Below, in pieces: positions 7,485 through 15,393 of a DNA stretch of 42,778 nucleotides. The stretch is from Saccharofermentans sp. (GTDB taxonomy: Bacteria > Bacillota_A > Clostridia > Saccharofermentanales > Saccharofermentanaceae). Numbering within the stretch: position 1 is the first letter of the stretch; the number at the start of each line of letters is the position of its first letter. Under the pieces are notes generated by a model that did not search any database, was not told the origin of the DNA, and was given only the letters and a program-made list of their open reading frames with translations. The translations under genes and the position numbers were made by a program. The DNA lies in assembly GCA_024695565.1 (NCBI GenBank), contig JAILHX010000031.1, positions 1 to 42,778 of the forward strand, read 5' to 3'.

Positions 7485-9046
7485 TTCAGTGTCCCCAGGA
7501 TGTCTGCGATCGCCTTGTCGTAGAAATCATTCTTTTCTTCGAATCTGTCATAAGAGAATCTGTAATCGCACCAGGTCTCGTACTTGTCCTTGCGCTGCTC
7601 GTAGAGCTTCTCAACGCCGTGAAGTTGTGAGATGGGTCTGTTCTTGTCGGTCAGTGCAGTAAGCGGGCGCTCGAGATAGAAGACGTTAGAGTTGCAGCGG
7701 ACATAGAACTTGTTGACGTCGCGCGTTACGATGCCGCCGCCGCATGAGATGACGAGTCCGCTCTTAGGCAGGAACTCTGCCGCGATCTCGCATTCCATCT
7801 CCCTGAAGACGTCCTCACCGGGACCGTTCAGAACTTCAGCAGGAGTCTGTCCGAACTTCTCTGCAAAAGCGATGTCGAGGTCAACCAGGGTGCGTCCCGT
7901 GACCTTGGCGATATTGCGTGCCAGGAGCGATTTGCCTGAACCCGGCATGCCGATGATGGTGATGTTGCGCATGCGGTTCTCGAGGATCTTTATAACCTTC
8001 TCGATGAGCTCGACTGCTTCATCAGGAACATATTCTGCGCCCTTATCACTGTCGGGATTGCCGAGAAGTTCAGCGCCTGCGATGTCACCTGCGAAGATAC
8101 GTGATGACTTGTAAGCCTGTGCAACGAGCATGGCAAGACCGCCGCATGTCTTAAGTCCGAGGGCTTCTGCTTCCTGCAGGAACTTAGTCCTCGAAGGATT
8201 GTAAACGACATCAGCGCATGCCTCGAGCGAAGCGAACTTCGTGAGGTCTAAAAGCGAATTATCAACCTTCGGAAACATGCCGACAGGTGTGCAGTTTACA
8301 ATGACCTGGGCGTCGCCGACCTTGTCGTAAACGTTGTTGTAGTTGATCTCAGTTTCCAGGTCGCAGGCATAGACAGCAGCTGCGCCAAGGGTTTTCAATG
8401 CATAGAAAACTGCCGAAGCGGCGCCGCCCGTGCCGAGCACGAGGACCTTTCTGCCGGATACGGAGATGCCCTTTCTCTTAAGCATGTAGATGAATCCGAA
8501 GTAATCGGTGTTCCATCCCTTTACCTTGCCGTCTTCAAAAAGGACCGTGTTGACGCTGCCCGTCGTGCGTGAAGCTTCGTCTACTTCATCGCACATCTCA
8601 AATGCGTTTTTCTTATATGGGATCGTGACGTTGAAGCCCTTAAAGACGCCGCTCTTAAAGAGTGTCTCCAATTCTTCGGGTTCGCGCTCGATCACGGAAT
8701 ATGAATAAGATGAATCGAAGAGACTGTGGATCTCAGGTGAATAAGTATGCGCGAGAGTTCTGCCCAATACGCCGAACGCGGGCTTGTTCTGGTGGACCTT
8801 CGAGATGTCCATCAGTGTCGTGAACAGGTCTCTGACATAAGGTCTGCTCTCGAATCCGGCAACTTCTTCCAATGCCTTGAACTTCTCTTCTTCCCTGGCA
8901 GGAATGTAAACATCCATGCCGTTCTCTCTTTTATAGTTTCCGATCTGACGGCATGTCGAAATCCTCTCTTCTAGGAGATCAAGAATGCTGTTGTCGATCT
9001 CGTCTAACTTTCCTCTGAGTTCGTTTAAGTCCGGTCTCTCACTCAT
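7481..9046 (-). CDS. Trifunctional chorismate mutase / shikimate dehydrogenase / shikimate kinase
   Basis: 521 residues with three enzymes in one chain. Residues 1-88 are an AroQ-class chorismate mutase: Arg11, Arg28, Lys39, Arg51 and Glu52 fall at the positions of the E. coli catalytic residues. Residues 90-335 are shikimate dehydrogenase (AroE): SPEIHS, NVTIPYKKNAF with the catalytic Lys145, GSVNTVL, GWNTDYFGF with the partner Asp, LGTGGAASA for NADP, and GGLAMLVAQA. Residues 358-521 are shikimate kinase: Walker A GMPGSGKS, FREMECE, CGGGIV and NRPIS. There is a good ribosome binding site (GGAGG, 8 nt). The catalytic residues of all three parts are kept, so all three are probably active. Together they catalyse steps four and five of the shikimate pathway plus the chorismate-to-prephenate step. 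Confidence 0.93.
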   Translation of the reverse strand: MSERPDLNELRGKLDEIDNSILDLLEERISTCRQIGNYKRENGMDVYIPAREEEKFKALEEVAGFESRPYVRDLFTTLMDISKVHQNKPAFGVLGRTLAHTYSPEIHSLFDSSYSYSVIEREPEELETLFKSGVFKGFNVTIPYKKNAFEMCDEVDEASRTTGSVNTVLFEDGKVKGWNTDYFGFIYMLKRKGISVSGRKVLVLGTGGAASAVFYALKTLGAAAVYACDLETEINYNNVYDKVGDAQVIVNCTPVGMFPKVDNSLLDLTKFASLEACADVVYNPSRTKFLQEAEALGLKTCGGLAMLVAQAYKSSRIFAGDIAGAELLGNPDSDKGAEYVPDEAVELIEKVIKILENRMRNITIIGMPGSGKSLLARNIAKVTGRTLVDLDIAFAEKFGQTPAEVLNGPGEDVFREMECEIAAEFLPKSGLVISCGGGIVTRDVNKFYVRCNSNVFYLERPLTALTDKNRPISQLHGVEKLYEQRKDKYETWCDYRFSYDRFEEKNDFYDKAIADILGTLK

Positions 9047-9060
9047 GGGCTTATCCTCCG

Positions 9061-10152
9061 TTACATTGATACAAGAAGCAGATCGTAAAGTGCTATAGCT
9101 GCTGCGGCTTCAACGACCGGTACGGCGCGCGGTGCGACGCACGGATCGTGTCTGCCTTCGATATTGATAGTCGTGTTTTTGTGTTCCTTAAGATCGACCG
9201 TCTCCTGAGATCTGGAGATAGACGGTGTCGGCTTCATCGCGATATCGAAAACTATCGGCGCGACATCGCCAAGACTTATGCCGCCCTGGATCCCGCCGCT
9301 GTGATTAGTCTTCATTGTAAGGCTTCCTTCACTGTCAAAAACAAACGCATCGTTGTTCTCCGAACCTCTTAAGTCAGAACCCTCAAAACCGTTGCCGAAT
9401 TCAACGCCCTTAACAGCGGGGATCGCATAAAGGATCTGTGCAAGTTTAGCTTCGATGCCGTCGAAGATCGGTCCGCCGATGCCTTCCGGGAAACCGTAGA
9501 CAACGCACTCGATAACGCCTCCGACTGAATCGCCGTCCATTCTCGCCTGCTCGATTTTCTCCTTCATGAGCTCACCCTTCGCATCATCAACAACAGGGAA
9601 TTCTTTTTCGGAAACCTGCAGAAGTGCCGTCCTGAATCCTTCGTCGTTCACGCCGTGATCGAAGTAAGTATCGTCACTTACGCCTGCAACTTTTTTGAGG
9701 TGCGCGCTGATCTGGACGCCGCGCTTATTAAGTTCCTGAAGCGCGATGGAACCTGCGATGCACAGGGGCGCGGTCATGCGTCCGGAGAAGATCCCGCCGC
9801 CTGACTTCGAAGCCTCATCACCATAGAGAAGTCTTGCCGCATAGTCTGCGTGCGATGGTCTCGGGCAGTTCATTATCGAAGCATAGTCCTTGGGCTTTGT
9901 ATTCGTGTTGATGATGTATCCGTGAAGCATCGCGCCGTTGCGCTCGAAAATAACTTCGTCAGCTTCTTTGCGCGGTGTTGACCAGGCATTTTTGCCGGGA
10001 GCGCGCCTTGCCATGAAGGCAGCAGTCTTTGCTGCGTCAGGCTTAACGTCTTCAGGAAGTCCGTTGATATAAACGCCGATCGTCTCGCTGTGCGATTCGC
10101 CGTAGATCATTATGTCGAGGGCATCACCCTGATATGTGCTGCTGGAATTCAT
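9061..10152 (-). CDS. aroC: Chorismate synthase
   Basis: 363 residues, normal length. It makes chorismate from EPSP with reduced FMN. The family motifs are present: YGESHSETIGVYINGLP at the start, ARRAPGKNAWSTPRKEAD, RPSHADYAARLLYG, SGGGIFSGRMTAP, GDSVGGVIECVVYGFPEG, NHSGGIQGGIS and GRHDPCVAPRAVPVVEAAAA. The ATG overlaps the aroA stop by one base (TAATG), so translation is coupled. The N-terminus is somewhat shorter before the first motif than in E. coli but nothing essential is missing. Confidence 0.97.
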   Translation of the reverse strand: MNSSSTYQGDALDIMIYGESHSETIGVYINGLPEDVKPDAAKTAAFMARRAPGKNAWSTPRKEADEVIFERNGAMLHGYIINTNTKPKDYASIMNCPRPSHADYAARLLYGDEASKSGGGIFSGRMTAPLCIAGSIALQELNKRGVQISAHLKKVAGVSDDTYFDHGVNDEGFRTALLQVSEKEFPVVDDAKGELMKEKIEQARMDGDSVGGVIECVVYGFPEGIGGPIFDGIEAKLAQILYAIPAVKGVEFGNGFEGSDLRGSENNDAFVFDSEGSLTMKTNHSGGIQGGISLGDVAPIVFDIAMKPTPSISRSQETVDLKEHKNTTINIEGRHDPCVAPRAVPVVEAAAAIALYDLLLVSM

Positions 10153-11393
10153 TATACAAGCATCTCCTTTTCCAAAACTTTCCTGAACTCGGGAAAGGAT
10201 TTATCGAGGCAGTTGATATCGTCTAATTCGATCTCCCTGCCGGTGGCTGCTGCGCACAAAACTGCTGCCATCGCCATTCTGTGATCGCCCGACGAAGTGA
10301 GCACGATATCGTCCGCAATCTTATCTATATATTCTATCGTAATTGTGTCTTCTTCGAGCGTTACATTTCCGCCTATCGCAGTTAACATTTCCGTGATGGC
10401 CTTAGCTCTGTCAGACTCCTTGATGCGGAGTCTTTTGATTCCCTTGAGCGTTGTCTTCTCTGCTCTGAACGCACCTAAAACAGCCATGTAAGGAACGATG
10501 TCCGGAATGTCGCTGCAGTCCATCTCAAGTATCTTCCTGACAGGATTTATCCTGCTGTCCATTACGAAGATATTGTTGTCCTCGACAAGGTAAGTAATTC
10601 CTGCAAGTTTTAAGAAATGCATTATCTCCCTGTCGCCCTGGACAGATTCCATGTTAAGTCCGGATACCTTGACTGAACCGCCGCGGATAAGGCTTCCCAA
10701 ACAAAGCAGAAATGCTCCGTTGCTCCAGTCGCCTTCGACTTCAAACCTGCCGTCCGGAACAACAGACGAAGTCTTCGCAGGAACCTTAAATGTGTCACCT
10801 TCACGGGTGACATTTATTCCGTATTTTGCAAGCGCTGCAACCGTGAGTTCGATGTAATGAACAGATGCGATCCCGCCCGTTACTTCAACAGCAGAATCTT
10901 TGTCAAAAACAGAAAGCGCCATAAGAAGTCCGGAGATGTACTGCGACGATACGGAGCCGTCGATAACATATAGACCGGGCTCTATATTTCCCTTTACGGT
11001 GATCTCGTTTGCTTCCTTGTCTTTATCTATTGAAACTCCGAACGGCTTAAGGCACTCTGCGAGTTCTTCAATGGGTCTGTCTATAAGTCTTCCGCGTGTC
11101 TTGAACACGAGTTTTTTTGCGTTTAAAGACTTACACGCAAGCGCTACGGGTATCATGAAGCGGAGCGTCGAACCACTCTCGCCGCAAGGCAGAATGAGCT
11201 CTTCTAAGTCCTTGTTTTCGAGCGCACGAAGACAGGCCTTGGTAGCCCTGATATCGTCATTGTCTTCTGAAGATTCATCAAGATAATCACCGCGCGCGCC
11301 GAGGATGAAGTTAACGATGAGCTCCCTGTGATAGACCGACTTCGAAGGCGGCGCCTTGATATCCAGATTCTGTTGTCTGCAAGCTATTCTCAT
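10152..11393 (-). CDS. aroA: EPSP synthase (3-phosphoshikimate 1-carboxyvinyltransferase)
   Basis: 413 residues. The enzyme joins phosphoenolpyruvate to shikimate 3-phosphate. Visible motifs are PPSKSVYHRELI near the N-terminus (catalytic Lys), GESGSTLRFMIPVA, RPIEELAECLKPFG, SSQYISGLLMAL, EGDWSNGAF, RIKESDRAKAI and SSGDHRMAMA. The start overlaps the aroB stop by 4 nt (ATGA). The usual LPG-S-K-S loop is PPSKSV here, within normal family variation. Confidence 0.96.
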   Translation of the reverse strand: MRIACRQQNLDIKAPPSKSVYHRELIVNFILGARGDYLDESSEDNDDIRATKACLRALENKDLEELILPCGESGSTLRFMIPVALACKSLNAKKLVFKTRGRLIDRPIEELAECLKPFGVSIDKDKEANEITVKGNIEPGLYVIDGSVSSQYISGLLMALSVFDKDSAVEVTGGIASVHYIELTVAALAKYGINVTREGDTFKVPAKTSSVVPDGRFEVEGDWSNGAFLLCLGSLIRGGSVKVSGLNMESVQGDREIMHFLKLAGITYLVEDNNIFVMDSRINPVRKILEMDCSDIPDIVPYMAVLGAFRAEKTTLKGIKRLRIKESDRAKAITEMLTAIGGNVTLEEDTITIEYIDKIADDIVLTSSGDHRMAMAAVLCAAATGREIELDDINCLDKSFPEFRKVLEKEMLV

Positions 11394-12457
11394 ACGGACA
11401 AAAACTTCAGGAACTCCTCTGCTGTCATCTTCTTGATCTCGGCCTTGCCGATCTTATTAACAAGTATAACCGATAAAGTATCGCCGCGCTTCTTCTTATC
11501 GTTCATGGCGCCTTCCACGATCGCTTCGGGCGTAATGTCATCAGTTACGGGAAGTTTATAGAGCTTCAGGAGAGCCTTCATCTTCTCTGCATCGTCAGAA
11601 GCCAAAGTTCCTGCTCTTACGCATGCGTCGATAACGATTCCCATACCCTTTGCAACGCAGATTCCGTGAGGCTTCGTAAAGCCGCTGTCGCGCTCGATGA
11701 CGTGACCTACAGTGTGACCGAAGTTCAAGGTCTGGCGTCTGCCGTTGTCGGTCTCATCTTCACCTACAACGCTTGCCTTATCAGCGACGTTCATGCAGAC
11801 GATCTCTTCTAACAGATCTTCGTTAGATCTGATATCTCCGTCTGCTTCCATGAGCTTGTCGAAAAGCTCCGGATCCATTATGAATGCGTGTTTTGTGACC
11901 TCGCCCATGCCCTCCGTGAACACTTCGTCAGGAAGAGTCTTGAGGAACGAGATGTCTTCCAGAACGAGTGACGGCTGCCAGAACGCGCCGACCTGATTCT
12001 TGCCCATCGGGATGTCTATCCCGGTCTTGCCTCCGACCGATGCATCGACCATCGCAAGGAGCGACGTCGGCACCTGGATGACCTTGATCCCGCGCAGGAA
12101 CGTCGAAGCTGCAAAGCCCGCCATATCAGTCGTTACGCCGCCGCCCAGACCGACAACGAAGTCAGTCCTGGTAAATCCGGCCTCAGCCATCTTATTCCAC
12201 ATGCCGGCTATCTCATTGATGTTTTTATTCTGTTCGCCGGCCCCGAAAACATAATCCGCTACTTCGAATCCCGCGCCTTCGAGCTCATCCTTCACCTTAT
12301 CAAGATAGAGCGGAGCAACATTGCTCTCTGATACGACCAGGACCTTGACGGCGCCCGGGGCTAGCTTCTTTGCTTCAGCACCGAGGAGCTCTATAGCATC
12401 TTTTCCGATAATGACATCGTAGCTTTTTGAAGCTGCGTTTACGCGGACGGTTCTCAT
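11390..12457 (-). CDS. aroB: 3-dehydroquinate synthase
   Basis: 355 residues. It converts DAHP to 3-dehydroquinate with NAD and a divalent metal. The sequence contains FGAGEQNKN, the nucleotide loop GLGGGVTTDMAGFAAST, PTSLLAMVDASVGGKTGID, EGMGEVTKHAF with metal ligand Glu, and NFGHTVGH with the metal-binding His residues. The start overlaps the tyrA stop by 4 nt (ATGA). All catalytic segments are intact. Confidence 0.97.
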   Translation of the reverse strand: MRTVRVNAASKSYDVIIGKDAIELLGAEAKKLAPGAVKVLVVSESNVAPLYLDKVKDELEGAGFEVADYVFGAGEQNKNINEIAGMWNKMAEAGFTRTDFVVGLGGGVTTDMAGFAASTFLRGIKVIQVPTSLLAMVDASVGGKTGIDIPMGKNQVGAFWQPSLVLEDISFLKTLPDEVFTEGMGEVTKHAFIMDPELFDKLMEADGDIRSNEDLLEEIVCMNVADKASVVGEDETDNGRRQTLNFGHTVGHVIERDSGFTKPHGICVAKGMGIVIDACVRAGTLASDDAEKMKALLKLYKLPVTDDITPEAIVEGAMNDKKKRGDTLSVILVNKIGKAEIKKMTAEEFLKFLSV

Positions 12458-13296
12458 ATGCCGTCGACCTCCTCTTTTATCTTTCTGCCCTCGTCGAGCA
12501 GATCTCTTAATTCGTCGAAGTTATCATCTTCTAATGCCTTCTTGTACTTGGAAAGCTCTTCCTGCAGATGGTCGATCTCGAAGATCAGGTTGTCTTTGTT
12601 CTCGAGGAAGAGCTGTGTCCACATCGTAGGGTTGAGCCATGCGACTCTTGTCATATCCTTATATGAACCGGCCGAGAACCCCTTGTGGTTCCTGGCAGAA
12701 GGGCTCTTAATGTATGCGTTGGAAACGAGGTGTGCCATCTGTGATGTGAAGGCGATCATCTTGTCATGCTCGTCTGCGTGCGACAGATGGTAGCTTCCGA
12801 ATCCGCAGGGGGAGAGAAGATTCTTTACTCTGTCGAGCAGGAACATGTCGTCAAATACGGGCGGCACTACAACCATCGGCGCACCGAAGAACATGTCTGA
12901 TCTCGCATATGTCATGCCTGAGAATTTTGTTCCTGCCATCGGGTGGCAGCCAACGAAGAGAAGGCCGTTCTCTTCTGCGATCTTGAAGCACTTCTCGCAT
13001 ACGAGGCGCTTGGTTCCGCAGGCGTCGATGATCATGCCTTCTTTGTTGAAGTGATCCTTATGAGTTTCCATCCAGTTGATGCTTGCTTCGGGATAGAGCG
13101 AGAGGATAACGAGATCACACTTGCCCAGATTCTCATCTGTCAGTTCATCATCAATGATGCCCTGCATCTTAGCCATCTGGGTGATCGACTTCGTACGGTT
13201 CCAACCGTAAACGACCGCCTCATCATCACTCTTGTATGCCTTTGCGAATGATGCTCCGATAAGACCTAATCCGACTACACCGACTGTCATTTTCAT
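12454..13296 (-). CDS. tyrA: Prephenate dehydrogenase
   Basis: 280 residues. The N-terminal Rossmann fold begins VGVVGLGLIGASFAKAYK, followed by the conserved DLVILSLYPEASINWM, DACGTKR and the substrate segment GCHPMAGTKFSGM, then the helical C-terminal dimer domain with DEHDKMIAFTSQMAHLVSNAY. It oxidises prephenate to 4-hydroxyphenylpyruvate, the tyrosine branch. There is no ACT or other regulatory domain after residue 280, so feedback control must come from elsewhere, for example the DAHP synthase or the attenuator. The chorismate mutase that feeds it is in the trifunctional protein downstream. Confidence 0.94.
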   Translation of the reverse strand: MKMTVGVVGLGLIGASFAKAYKSDDEAVVYGWNRTKSITQMAKMQGIIDDELTDENLGKCDLVILSLYPEASINWMETHKDHFNKEGMIIDACGTKRLVCEKCFKIAEENGLLFVGCHPMAGTKFSGMTYARSDMFFGAPMVVVPPVFDDMFLLDRVKNLLSPCGFGSYHLSHADEHDKMIAFTSQMAHLVSNAYIKSPSARNHKGFSAGSYKDMTRVAWLNPTMWTQLFLENKDNLIFEIDHLQEELSKYKKALEDDNFDELRDLLDEGRKIKEEVDGI

Positions 13297-13330
13297 GTTT
13301 GCTGCACTTCCTTTTTTTCGAGCTGATATA

Positions 13331-13356
13331 AAAAGAACGCTGACATAGATCAGCGT
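13331..13356 (-). terminator. Terminator-like hairpin inside the operon, between aroF and tyrA
   Basis: On the minus strand ACGCTGA-TCTATG-TCAGCGT (13356-13337) is a 7-bp stem followed by TTCTTTTTAT. It sits in the 67-nt gap between aroF and tyrA, the only sizeable gap in the operon, and could reduce read-through so that aroF is made in excess of the later genes. Confidence 0.6.
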
Positions 13357-13363
13357 CCCTTAA

Positions 13364-14362
13364 TTACAAAATACTTCTTGCCTTAGCAATCGCATCCATT
13401 ACCTCAGCGAACTGCGCAGGTGTGAGCTGCTGGGCTGCATCTGAGAGGGCCTTCTCGGGATTGCAGTGAACTTCGATTTCCAATGCGTCCGCGCCTGACA
13501 CAACTGCAGCCATCGACATCGGCTTGATGAGGCTGGACTTACCGGTTGCATGTGAAGGGTCACCTACAACAGGCAGGTGTGTGATCTGCTTCAATACTGA
13601 GATTGCGCTGACATCGAAAGTATTTCTCGTATATGTCTCGTAAGTTCTGATACCTCTCTCGCAGAGGACAACGTTGGGGTTGCCCTCGCTCATGATGTAC
13701 TCGGCGCTCATGAGGAGCTCCTTGATCGTAGCGGACAGACCGCGCTTTAAGAGGATCGGCTTGCCTGTCTTACCGAGGGCCTTCAAAAGGTCGAAGTTCT
13801 GCATGTTGCGTGCGCCGACCTGAAGGAAATCAACTTCCTCAAAAACAGGGATCTGCTCAGGGCTCATGATCTCGGAGCAGATGGGAAGACCTGTCTCCTT
13901 CTTGGCTTCGAGGAGAAGCTTGATGCCCTCTTCGTGAAGTCCCTGGAAATCGTAAGGAGATGTTCTGGGCTTGAACGCGCCGCCTCTGAGGATCGTTGCT
14001 CCGCATGCCTTAACTGCTCTTGCGGCATTCAGGATCTGCTCTTCGCTCTCGACCGAGCATGGTCCTGCGATGACTGCGAAGTTGCCGCCGCCGATCTTGA
14101 CTCCGCCGATATCGATCACAGTATCTTCCGGATGGAACTTTCTGTTGGCCTTCTTGAAGGTCTCCGATACTCTCGTTACCTGCTCGATGATGTCCAGGCC
14201 CTGGAGCATATCGATGTCGACCGTTGACGTGTCGCCGATGAGGCCCAATACAGTGCAGTACTCGCCCTTGGACTCGTTTACCTTAAGGCCCTTGTCCTCA
14301 AACCATGCGATGAGGCTGTTGATCTGTTCTCTGGTTGCCGTGTTCTTCAATACTGCGATCAT
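13364..14362 (-). CDS. aroF: DAHP synthase with N-terminal ferredoxin-like regulatory domain
   Basis: 332 residues, type I-beta DAHP synthase, which joins phosphoenolpyruvate and erythrose 4-phosphate. Residues 1 to about 70 are the ferredoxin-like (FL) domain found in the Thermotoga enzyme, where it mediates inhibition by Tyr and Phe (known for the family). The barrel follows with [85 protein letters not shown] and [15 protein letters not shown]. It is the first structural gene of the operon, with AAGGAG 9 nt before ATG, and is preceded by the leader-peptide attenuator. Confidence 0.97.
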   Translation of the reverse strand: MIAVLKNTATREQINSLIAWFEDKGLKVNESKGEYCTVLGLIGDTSTVDIDMLQGLDIIEQVTRVSETFKKANRKFHPEDTVIDIGGVKIGGGNFAVIAGPCSVESEEQILNAARAVKACGATILRGGAFKPRTSPYDFQGLHEEGIKLLLEAKKETGLPICSEIMSPEQIPVFEEVDFLQVGARNMQNFDLLKALGKTGKPILLKRGLSATIKELLMSAEYIMSEGNPNVVLCERGIRTYETYTRNTFDVSAISVLKQITHLPVVGDPSHATGKSSLIKPMSMAAVVSGADALEIEVHCNPEKALSDAAQQLTPAQFAEVMDAIAKARSIL

Positions 14363-14426
14363 GTTGTTAATCTCCTTCGGTTATGGGTTAGGATACCCTT
14401 GTGATTCACCTGGTTTAACTTGAATT

Positions 14427-14466
14427 AAAAAACGCTGCGGGGCTCTTAGGCGTACCCTGCAGCGTT
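14427..14466 (-). terminator. Attenuator terminator between leader peptide and aroF
   Basis: On the minus strand AACGCTGCAGGG (14466-14455) pairs with CCCCGCAGCGTT (14442-14431), 11 of 12 pairs, followed by TTTT. It begins 50 nt after the leader peptide stop and ends 65 nt before the aroF ATG, the usual place of an attenuator. A competing antiterminator could not be assigned with certainty; CTTTAG/CTAAAG at the end of the leader frame is one local stem that a stalled ribosome would affect. Confidence 0.85.
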
Positions 14467-14516
14467 ATTCAAATCAAATCATATCTTTGGTTTCTTTGGC
14501 GCTAGCAAAAGCCGCT

Positions 14517-14579
14517 TTAGTTCGTCTCCCTAAAGTAATAGTAATAGCTATACGCATAAAAGAAAACCGCAGTCTTCAT
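14517..14579 (-). CDS. Aromatic leader peptide of the aro operon
   Basis: A 20-codon frame on the minus strand reads MKTAVFFYAYSYYYYFRETN and ends in TAA. It has a full ribosome binding site, AAGGAG, 7 nt before the ATG. Nine of eleven consecutive residues from position 6 to 16 are Phe (TTC, TTT, TTT) or Tyr (four TAT, two TAC), which is far from chance. An intrinsic terminator follows before aroF. This is the layout of a transcription attenuator in which a ribosome stalled for charged tRNA-Tyr or tRNA-Phe lets transcription continue, and the operon it precedes makes tyrosine and phenylalanine precursors. Too short for normal gene finding. The peptide call is strong; the stalling mechanism is inferred from the layout. 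Confidence 0.88.
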   Translation of the reverse strand: MKTAVFFYAYSYYYYFRETN

Positions 14580-14608
14580 AAGGAATCTCCTTGAATTAAA
14601 CTGCGGTT
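14561..14608 (-). promoter_or_regulatory. Hairpin enclosing the leader ribosome binding site, terminator-like
   Basis: On the minus strand AACCGCAGT (14608-14600) pairs perfectly with ACTGCGGTT (14573-14565), and AAGGA/TCCTT inside it forms an inner stem that covers the leader's ribosome binding site; the ATG and second codon lie in the loop side and outer arm. TTTCTTTT-like sequence follows. It may be a first terminator that a loading ribosome opens, or a switch on leader translation. Confidence 0.6.
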
Positions 14609-14640
14609 ATTAAATCACACCTTCTTGCATATTGCAATAA

Positions 14641-14669
14641 CTAATACCGAACTAATAAGGTTTATGCAA
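14641..14669 (-). promoter_or_regulatory. Candidate promoter of the aro operon
   Basis: On the minus strand TTGCAT (14669-14664), 17-bp spacer, TATTAG (14646-14641). The -35 overlaps the last codons of the carD-like gene. It would start transcription about 25 nt before the first leader hairpin. A TTGCA-TAT-TGCAA dyad lies just downstream at about 14625-14637. Confidence 0.5.
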
Positions 14670-15183
14670 AATCTTCGAGGCCCGTCTTCTCATGAATCAG
14701 TTCAATGACACTGTCGGGTTCCATATTGAGCGCTACAGCGATCTCGTTGTTCATCCTGTTCCTCGCATCGATGAGCGCACGCTCGTCCTGCGCATTGAGG
14801 TGCTTGCCTTCCTTCGCAAGCTTCTCGGCATGCCTGTTGATCAGGTAGATGAGTCCCACGATGTCCTCTCTGCTGCCGTTGACGATGATGTCTGTAAATG
14901 TAGCCTTACGCTCGTTGCGGTCCTCGATCCAGCTGCAATTGTCGATCGGGAGCTTGTCGAGCAGGGCAATAGCCTCCTTCTTCGAAGCTACCGGTCTGAT
15001 CCTGCTGACCTGCGCCTCATTGTTGAGCGGGACATATACGAATTGGGATCTTGTTACAAAGAGAGGCTTCAGAACATAATACTTCTGCGGCTTCTCTTTG
15101 AAAAAACTAATGTCCTTAATATCGTCAATCTGGCAGACGCCGCTGCCCGCGTAAACGATGTTATCACCTATTTTAAAGCCCAT
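14662..15183 (-). CDS. CarD/CdnL family RNA polymerase-binding regulator
   Basis: 173 residues. The N-terminal part (FKIGDNIVYAGSGVCQIDDIKDISF, YYVLKPLF, FVYVPLNNEAQVSRIRPVASKKE) is the Tudor-like RNA polymerase interaction domain of CarD/CdnL proteins, which bind the polymerase beta subunit and stabilise open promoter complexes. The rest (residues 75-173) is helical, as in the DNA-binding half of the family. GGGAGG precedes the ATG closely. It is directly upstream of the aro operon, but the leader, terminators and own promoter of that operon suggest separate control. Confidence 0.85.
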   Translation of the reverse strand: MGFKIGDNIVYAGSGVCQIDDIKDISFFKEKPQKYYVLKPLFVTRSQFVYVPLNNEAQVSRIRPVASKKEAIALLDKLPIDNCSWIEDRNERKATFTDIIVNGSREDIVGLIYLINRHAEKLAKEGKHLNAQDERALIDARNRMNNEIAVALNMEPDSVIELIHEKTGLEDFA

Positions 15184-15393
15184 CTAAACCTCCCTTTCGT
15201 TAAAGTAAGCACTTAAAATTAGTCAAAAAATTTTATAAAAACCGCGAAAAAACTATTTGTAAAATTCCAATTATGGTATATACTACAATATTTATTTTAG
15301 CATGGTGAAAAGGAGATTGCCGCATGGCAATTTCTACAAAAATCGCTCTATTATAACGATTTCGTTTGACTTTGTCCGATTTTGGCGGTGCCT

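Noticed and set aside
14692..15216. 174-codon plus-strand frame opposite the CarD-like gene
   Set aside because: The minus frame matches CarD/CdnL along its whole length and has GGGAGG; the plus frame matches nothing.
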